Shown here: positions 61,308-64,000 of the stretch, in pieces
Position numbering within the stretch: position 1 is the first letter of the stretch
Layout of the letters: every line of letters starts with the position of its first letter
Source of the DNA: Bactericera cockerelli
Taxonomy: Eukaryota > Arthropoda > Insecta > Hemiptera > Triozidae
Assembly: GCA_024516035.1 (NCBI GenBank)
Contig: CM044961.1
Span: forward strand, 4,226,378-4,290,377
DNA length: 64,000 nt
Direction of reading: 5' to 3'
Program-made: the position numbers and the translations under genes
Notes under the pieces: generated by a model
Database searches by the model: none
Seen by the model: the letters and a program-made list of their open reading frames with translations, nothing else
Told to the model about the DNA's origin: nothing

Positions 61308-61455
61308 CCTAATATTCATTTGGTTTTCTTTTTTTCACAGTCTGAAATTTTCTAACATCATTTCTTTTTATTTTTCGACAGCATTCCTCGCCAGAATCTG
61401 TGACAAACCCGTTCCCGGAGAGGATGGCAACCCCCCCTTCACCTACAACGCATAA
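48771..61455 (+). CDS. Mlc1: Myosin alkali (essential) light chain gene with alternative last exons
   Basis: Encodes the muscle essential light chain, an EF-hand protein that wraps the lever arm of myosin II heavy chain. Common exons are 48771-48773, 49824-49851, 52472-52612, 54178-54345 and 55152-55238. They join either 58681-58730 (158 residues) or 61382-61455 (166 residues). The protein reads [20 protein letters not shown], then [40 protein letters not shown] and [20 protein letters not shown]. These are hallmark segments of arthropod Mlc1. The first EF loop (residues 20-31, [12 protein letters not shown]) is degenerate, as in other essential light chains. Drosophila Mlc1 is known to produce muscle-type isoforms by alternative 3' exons, and the two C-terminal exons here fit that arrangement. 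Exons 2, 3 and 4 are each bordered by tandem decoy copies of their own splice sites. Confidence 0.95.
48928..49590. repeat. Rep-4 end and duplicated Rep-1 pieces in Mlc1 intron 1
   Basis: 48928-48975 is a Rep-4 terminus (TCTTGTATTAGAAATCGAAA). 49200-49590 holds Rep-1 parts, including an approximately 110-base direct duplication (ATGACCATGCAGTTGAAACC ... AAATCCGGTCATTAGGGAAT occurs twice, near 49350 and 49468). Confidence 0.78.
49824..49851 (+). CDS. Mlc1: Mlc1 exon 2 (ADLNDEQVE)
   Basis: The acceptor TTTCGCAG ends at 49823 and the donor is GTAAGT at 49852. It is 28 bases long and ends in phase 1, and it joins exon 3 to give VERAKFAF. The last dozen bases plus the donor are repeated about 11 times immediately downstream. 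Confidence 0.92.
49840..50178 (+). repeat. Decoy 5' splice-site array after Mlc1 exon 2
   Basis: The unit AGCAAGTAGAAAGTAAGTAA plus TATTATTTT (26-30 bases) occurs about 11 times after the real exon end. Each unit copies the last 10-12 bases of exon 2 (GCAAGTAGAAA) with its GTAAGT donor. The preceding TTTTAG also makes each unit look like a tiny exon with its own acceptor. Confidence 0.95.
50280..50490 (-). repeat. Rep-3 (minus)
   Basis: ATATGTTTTATTAGGTAAGA start, with CCTGTGGCAATCTCTTCCAC near the end. Related copies are at 54925-55100 and 63430-63612. Confidence 0.8.
51140..51735 (+). mobile_element. Rep-1 with internal duplications, then SINE-A
   Basis: 51140-51425 has three GGCGGGGGTTTTATCC-type units in a Rep-1. 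51519-51735 is a complete SINE-A with intact A and B boxes (GCTCAGTGGTAAAGGCGGCA, GTGGGTTCGAAACCC) and an ATT tail. Confidence 0.88.
51853..51990 (+). mobile_element. tRNA-headed SINE, other family
   Basis: ACCTTGGTCGAGTGGTCTAG and GGGTTCGAATCCCAGC form a tRNA-like head. The acceptor stem does not pair and an A-rich body follows, so it is not a tRNA gene. Confidence 0.65.
52040..52471 (+). repeat. Decoy 3' splice-site array before Mlc1 exon 3
   Basis: The unit holds TTTCTTGAGAAAATTAACCC, a TTCCTTTTTCTTCAG acceptor and about 20 bases resembling the start of exon 3 (GAGCAAAGTTTGCGTTCGA). Exon-like starts are at 52083 (AG lost), 52161, 52278 and 52354, ahead of the true one at 52472. Spacing alternates between about 77 and 118 bases because an AATAAATAATTTATT segment varies in length. 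Confidence 0.9.
52472..52612 (+). CDS. Mlc1: Mlc1 exon 3 (first EF-hand region)
   Basis: The acceptor CTTCTTCAG ends at 52471 and the donor is GTGAGT at 52613. It encodes [17 protein letters not shown] through [17 protein letters not shown], strongly conserved in insect Mlc1. Four decayed copies of its acceptor and first 20 bases lie upstream. Confidence 0.95.
52640..52835 (+). repeat. Rep-3-like SINE
   Basis: GAATGCCGAAGGCATTAGCA and GGGTTCGGTGGAAGAGAAAG, ending AATAAAGTGTTAAATAATAA. It lies in Mlc1 intron 3. Confidence 0.7.
53225..53335 (+). mobile_element. SINE-F 3' part adjoining the first exon 4 decoy
   Basis: GTCTGAGGGTTAGGTGGTAA and GGTGGTTACCTTCCACTAAG run to within a few bases of the decoy acceptor at 53339. 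Confidence 0.8.
53330..54177 (+). repeat. Mlc1: Three broken tandem copies of the Mlc1 exon 4 acceptor and 5' part
   Basis: Exon-like starts follow CCCCCAG or CTCCAG at 53340, 53854 and 54027 (TTGAGAAGAAGCTAACTCTG; GCGAGAAGAAGATCACCCTG; GTGAAAAGAAGAATTCTTGC). Each reaches an early in-frame stop after about 10-14 codons. Each is followed by the shared intronic segment CTCCTGAACCGTTCATA and a TTTTCAGTATTATTGG stretch. The middle copy is the best preserved. All three acceptors have strong pyrimidine tracts. Confidence 0.93.
54178..54345 (+). CDS. Mlc1: Mlc1 exon 4 (central helix and third EF-hand)
   Basis: The acceptor CCCCCCAG ends at 54177 and the donor is GTGAGA at 54346. It encodes [18 protein letters not shown] and then [20 protein letters not shown]. 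Three broken copies of the acceptor and the first part of the exon lie at 53340, 53854 and 54027. Confidence 0.95.
54384..54562 (-). repeat. Short Rep-4 with internal foldback
   Basis: ATATTTCTGGACGTTTCAT and its complement ATACGTCCAGAAATAT are adjacent (54426-54483). Then ATACTTCTGATTTCTAATAT/TAGAAATTTTCGGAAGTAAT ends the element. It directly follows Mlc1 exon 4. Confidence 0.8.
54616..54840 (+). repeat. Rep-1 (nearly complete)
   Basis: GTTTAACGTCGCTCTTAACT head, TACCAACATGAATTTCACCC middle, GAACCGGTCCATTCAACGCG end. Confidence 0.85.
54925..55100 (-). repeat. Rep-3 (minus)
   Basis: TTTATTAGATAAGACAAAGT start and AAAGGGCGGGGTTCTTGCCT end. It is 50 bases upstream of Mlc1 exon 5. Confidence 0.8.
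55152..55238 (+). CDS. Mlc1: Mlc1 exon 5 (fourth EF-hand region)
   Basis: The acceptor CTCCGCAG ends at 55151 and the donor is GTAAGT at 55239. It encodes [20 protein letters not shown] then DEDGFVNYA, ending in phase 1. Both downstream terminal exons fit this phase and begin with PFL. Confidence 0.95.
55300..55450 (-). mobile_element. SINE-F-like element
   Basis: TATGATGTGGTCACATACTC and GGGTGGGATCCGATCCACAG. Head near 55445 on the minus strand, diverged. Confidence 0.65.
55866..56757. mobile_element. Large foldback DNA element, arms of about 400 bases
   Basis: The left end ACAGGGTGAGCATAAAGTCT is the complement of the right end AGACTTTATGCTCACCCTGT. The two halves remain complementary over almost their whole length (for example CCCCAGTCAGGCTGGGC and GCCCAGCCTGACTGGGG), with a loop near 56280-56350. 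No transposase. In Mlc1 intron 5. Confidence 0.92.
57085..57475. mobile_element. Foldback MITE with about 45-base arms
   Basis: AATTCGCCTCTGACAACACA at the left is the complement of TGTGTTGTCAGAGGCGAATT at the right, and the arms extend over AAGAGGCGTAAACCAC. Confidence 0.88.
57490..57600 (+). repeat. 21-base minisatellite
   Basis: AGGGGCAAGATAGGTTGTGT or close variants occur four times in tandem, next to the right arm of the foldback MITE. Confidence 0.9.
58178..58250 (+). mobile_element. SINE-F tail
   Basis: GTAGAAAATGCTTTGAGCAG and GGTGGTTACCTTCCACTAAA, followed by ATTATTATT. Confidence 0.8.
58681..58730 (+). CDS. Mlc1: Mlc1 alternative terminal exon 6a ([16 protein letters not shown])
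   Basis: The acceptor TACTTTCAG ends at 58680. It completes the codon left by exon 5, reads [16 protein letters not shown] and stops at TAA 58728-58730, giving a 158-residue isoform. It could be a true last exon or, as in Drosophila, an included exon whose stop codon leaves the next exon untranslated. An AATAAA is present at 59207-59212. Confidence 0.85.
58731..59860. other. Mlc1 3' region between alternative exons, no other gene
   Basis: Strongly A/T-rich. 59060-59160 has an inverted TTTAAAATATTGAAAA / TTTTCAATATTTTAAA pair, a small foldback. No coding potential. Confidence 0.5.
59865..60040. mobile_element. Palindromic MITE-1
   Basis: CACTCTCCACTCTCATAATC and its complement near 60005-60025, with ACCGTCACACAAAACACTCT and AGAGTGCGTTGTGTCATAG next to the loop. 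Confidence 0.82.
60225..60362 (+). mobile_element. SINE-C
   Basis: GACCTCAGTAGCTTGATCGA head and GGTGGTTCAAGTCCCGG, tail ACATCACGAAAGTGAT. Confidence 0.9.
60975..61240 (+). repeat. Diverged tandem repeat with TAGAGCTTAC motif upstream of exon 6b
   Basis: (A/T)AGAGCTT(A/T)(C/T) occurs about nine times in 260 bases, embedded in a roughly 110-base unit with CACCACTATTTGAAACA and TTTGATTGTCCGAAAAT segments. It lies 140 bases upstream of the alternative acceptor, separated by an A-run. Confidence 0.85.
61382..61455 (+). CDS. Mlc1: Mlc1 alternative terminal exon 6b ([13 protein letters not shown]...)
   Basis: The acceptor TTCGACAG ends at 61381. It completes the same split codon, reads [17 protein letters not shown] then PPFTYNA, and stops at TAA 61453-61455, giving a 166-residue isoform. 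The PFLARxCD start is typical of the common insect Mlc1 C-terminus. Confidence 0.9.
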
Positions 61456-61920
61456 GAAGGACCTCGATTCGACCCTCAAAAATGGCAACAAAAAAAAAAA
61501 CCATCAAAAATTTCCTTCCCACATTGGGGACAGCACGCAACAAGGGAGGGCTTTTATATCGTTGGGGAATTTCAACTTTTGGGACAACACTTTGTGACCA
61601 TCATTTTTCAAATCTGGCATGCATTTCGTTGGCATAGACGGCGACTCTCTTTTTGTTGAGATTATGGGAACCAAAACACTTTGGTGTATCGCACAAATTA
61701 TGCCAAATTTTCTTCGACTCTTGCACAAATGTTAGAAATGACATTCAGCAACGATGTAATGAAGGCGGAGTAAAAAATATGCCATGACTCTTGTTACTTA
61801 TCGTAACCTGAGAATCATGAGACAAAAATATGCCATTCAACTAGCTTCTTGTTTAAAAAAATATGCCATTCAACTACCTAAGTTATACTATTTTCACATT
61901 CTCTGAGCTGCTGTTTCAAA

Positions 61921-61926
61921 AATAAA
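61921..61926 (+). promoter_or_regulatory. Mlc1: Candidate polyadenylation signal of Mlc1
   Basis: AATAAA about 466 bases after the exon 6b stop. The intervening unique sequence is compatible with a 3' UTR. Confidence 0.45.
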
Positions 61927-61994
61927 AAATACATACAAACATTCTGTACTTTGGTACTTTTAATTTTAATCATTTTGATTGTTTTTATTTTACT

Positions 61995-62300
61995 ACTGTA
62001 TATCCTTTTCCTTCCCAATGTGCATCAGAATGCACATTTTTTTGGTAATGCTATCATACCAAGACAAAATTGTCCCGCCTGTAATAACGCACAGAGTTCT
62101 CCTTCCTTTGAAAAAACCTCTGTGGTAAAGATCCGTTCACATTAAAGATTAAAATCAACATGAGTTCAGAAAAGTGTTTGTGCATTTGAATGCATCTTGG
62201 GATGATACCTTTACAAACCCTATATTGCGAATGTGCATTTGGATGCACATCGGACAGGTACCACTACAAATGATAAAAGCGCTTGGGAAGGAAGAGGCCA
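61995..62300. mobile_element. Foldback element with TGCAT palindromes
   Basis: Ends TTCCTTCCCAATGTGCAT and CTTGGGAAGGAA. TGTGCATCAGAATGCACATT and AATGTGCATTTGGATGCACA are related palindromes inside each end. Non-coding, downstream of Mlc1. Confidence 0.7.
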
Positions 62301-62344
62301 AAATGTCATAATGATAACACACAAAAAATATCTACCAAATAATA

Positions 62345-62580
62345 ATAATAATACTCTTTAGTGAAAGGTAACCACAAGGTGAGGTTAATCCTCAAAACAT
62401 TTTCTACTACCTAACCCTCAGAGTCTTTTTATTATGCGGTCATGATCATCAAATCATCATCATAGGTTGGCGTCATCGTGAACGATGGTAGCCAGACAGT
62501 GGAGGAACGACTCAGCACTTCTACCACTGTCTTTAGAAGAAGCCTAATAATTGACAAGGGCCCCAGAAATTGATTATTGA
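62345..62580 (-). mobile_element. SINE-F tail and Rep-2
   Basis: 62345-62445 is a reversed SINE-F tail (TCTTTAGTGAAAGGTAACCA). 62454-62580 is Rep-2 (GGTAGCCAGACAGTGGAGGA) without the 37-base units. Confidence 0.8.
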
Positions 62581-62643
62581 CAGGAAAATTAAATTATTGA
62601 TATTTTGCTGAACCTTAGGCACTCAAGAGTTAAAATATTGTAG

Positions 62644-62675
<32 letters not shown>

Positions 62676-62831
62676 TCGAAATTATTGCCTAAATATGTTG
62701 AAACTTGCTGTCCTAATAGATAATCAAGAGATTTACCTAGACCTAGAACACATAGCTTAGTTATCCATCAAAACATGCTAAAACTTGCAGATATTGAGCA
62801 ATAAAATTACTGTTTTTTTTTTATTAAAGAA

Positions 62832-63005
62832 GGTAAGTGTGCCCCGGAACCGCTTTCGCATTACTTTAGGACACTTTACCTTTACATCCATGCCATTCCG
62901 GAAACGGAAAATTTCGGTCAAAAATTTTCGCTCCGGCCGGGATTCGAACCCGCAACCTCCAGGTCAGTAACCGATGCCCTTAACCACTGAGCCACGAAGG
63001 TCGGC
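62832..63005 (-). mobile_element. SINE-D
   Basis: Minus strand: head CTTCGTGGCTCAGTGGTTAA, B box GGGTTCGAATCCCGG, body with CCGGAATGGCATGGATGTAA and the AAGTGTCCTAAAG end. Confidence 0.9.
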
Positions 63006-64000
63006 AAAGTTAATTAATGTTAATAGGTGAAAATAATTAATGTTGTTGAAAATCAAGGAAATACCTAATCGTCTCATTCTCAAAAAATATAATAATAAGT
63101 TTAAAATTCTTTTGGTCAATGTTGTTGGTTGTTGAGTTTAAAATTCTTTTGGTAATTCTCAGCACATTGCATAATGCAATTTAATTTCCAGGCATTTAAC
63201 AATTTAATAGGATAAACAACTTTCTTCCCTAACATCTTGTCAAGAAATGTTAATGTTTTAATTAGTTATTATTTAAAAAATATATTTTAAAGTATCCTTT
63301 GTCTTATGGCAACCTGTTGATGTACAGGAAGGTCTAATATATATTTAGCACATTGCATAATAGAATTTAGTTTCCAGGCGCTCATACAATTTAACAGGAT
63401 AATAATAACGTTTTTTCTCTACTTTTTTTTTTTTTTTTTTTAAGCTTTATTAGGAGGACAAACAGGCAACAGTATAAAATTAAGAAAAGAAAGGGGGAAA
63501 AAAACAAACAAAATGACAAAATAAATAAGTAAAAAAGAAAAAGAAAATAACAATAATATCCTACCTAAAGGGCGGGGTTATTGCCTGTGGCAATCTCTTC
63601 CACCCAACCCTTGTTGTTATTGTTGAGTATTGTTGAGCACATTGCATAATACAATTTAATTTCCAGGCTTTCATACAAATTAACCATAGATTTAAAATAA
63701 TAGATAAACAACTCCCTATGTTCCCTGTGTAATCACAGCTGAAGCCAAGGGCAAAAAAACAGAATTCCCTATGCTCGCAATGTAATTTTAGCGATTTTCG
63801 TCTTTGATTACTGATCAAACCATACAATTTCTTAAAATTTCTCGAAACAAATTCGTTTATATGGTCTTTTCTACGCCTTTTTCAGTATTTTTTTCGTCGT
63901 TTAATATTTTCATTGTCGAAATACTGCCAAATGTTTAAGCCTCTCATTTTCGATATTTTTTCGCGGGAAATTTCAAATAATAGCAATTGAAACTGATTTT
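63006..64000. other. Intergenic repeats only
   Basis: A Rep-3 copy (minus) at 63430-63612 with CCTGTGGCAATCTCTTCCAC. A roughly 30-base phrase AGCACATTGCATAATGCAAT / TTAATTTCCAGGC is repeated three times (about 63160, 63345 and 63636). No gene seen. Confidence 0.55.

Overview
The window is eukaryotic and almost certainly from an insect. It carries a muscle alkali myosin light chain gene with arthropod-type alternative last exons, GT-AG introns, an A+T-rich background and a very dense load of tRNA-derived SINEs, foldback MITEs, Tc1/mariner and pogo-like remnants and non-LTR LINEs. The repeat style would suit a hemipteran, but the order is inferred and not shown.

Three protein genes lie on the + strand. 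(1) At 5612-31963 an 11-exon gene encodes a 519-residue MFS transporter of the SV2 (synaptic vesicle glycoprotein 2-like) family. All exon phases agree and the exon sum is divisible by three. (2) At 35719-39733 a 3-exon gene encodes a divergent cold-shock-domain (Y-box-like) protein with a very acidic tail. An out-of-frame, protein-like continuation runs to 40103. (3) At 48771-61455 is the myosin alkali (essential) light chain gene, with five common exons and two alternative terminal exons. A genuine tRNA-Ser(AGA) gene sits inside an intron of gene 1.

Three LINEs are recognisable. An R4/Dong-type element with one intact 1166-codon ORF (about 21765-25465, +) lies in a TAA microsatellite. An APE-type LINE with an intact 947-codon ORF2 and a truncated ORF1 (about 18216-21643, -) ends at the other side of the same TAA tract. 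A second APE-type LINE (41690-45770, -) is broken by a frameshift and by a nested repeat.

The most unusual feature is that exon edges are tandemly duplicated together with their splice sites. In gene 1, the acceptor side of exon 6 exists in 16 decoy copies upstream, an array later split by two LINEs. The donor side of the same exon is repeated downstream, and exon 3 has a decayed copy after it. In the myosin light chain gene, the exon 2 donor is repeated about 11 times, the exon 3 acceptor has four decoys and the exon 4 acceptor has three. That makes six separate cases in two unrelated genes, which suggests a recurrent process in this genome.

The rest is intron or intergenic DNA filled with at least seven tRNA-headed SINE families (here called SINE-A to SINE-G), four other repeat families (Rep-1 to Rep-4) and several foldback elements. 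Family names are local labels for this window only.
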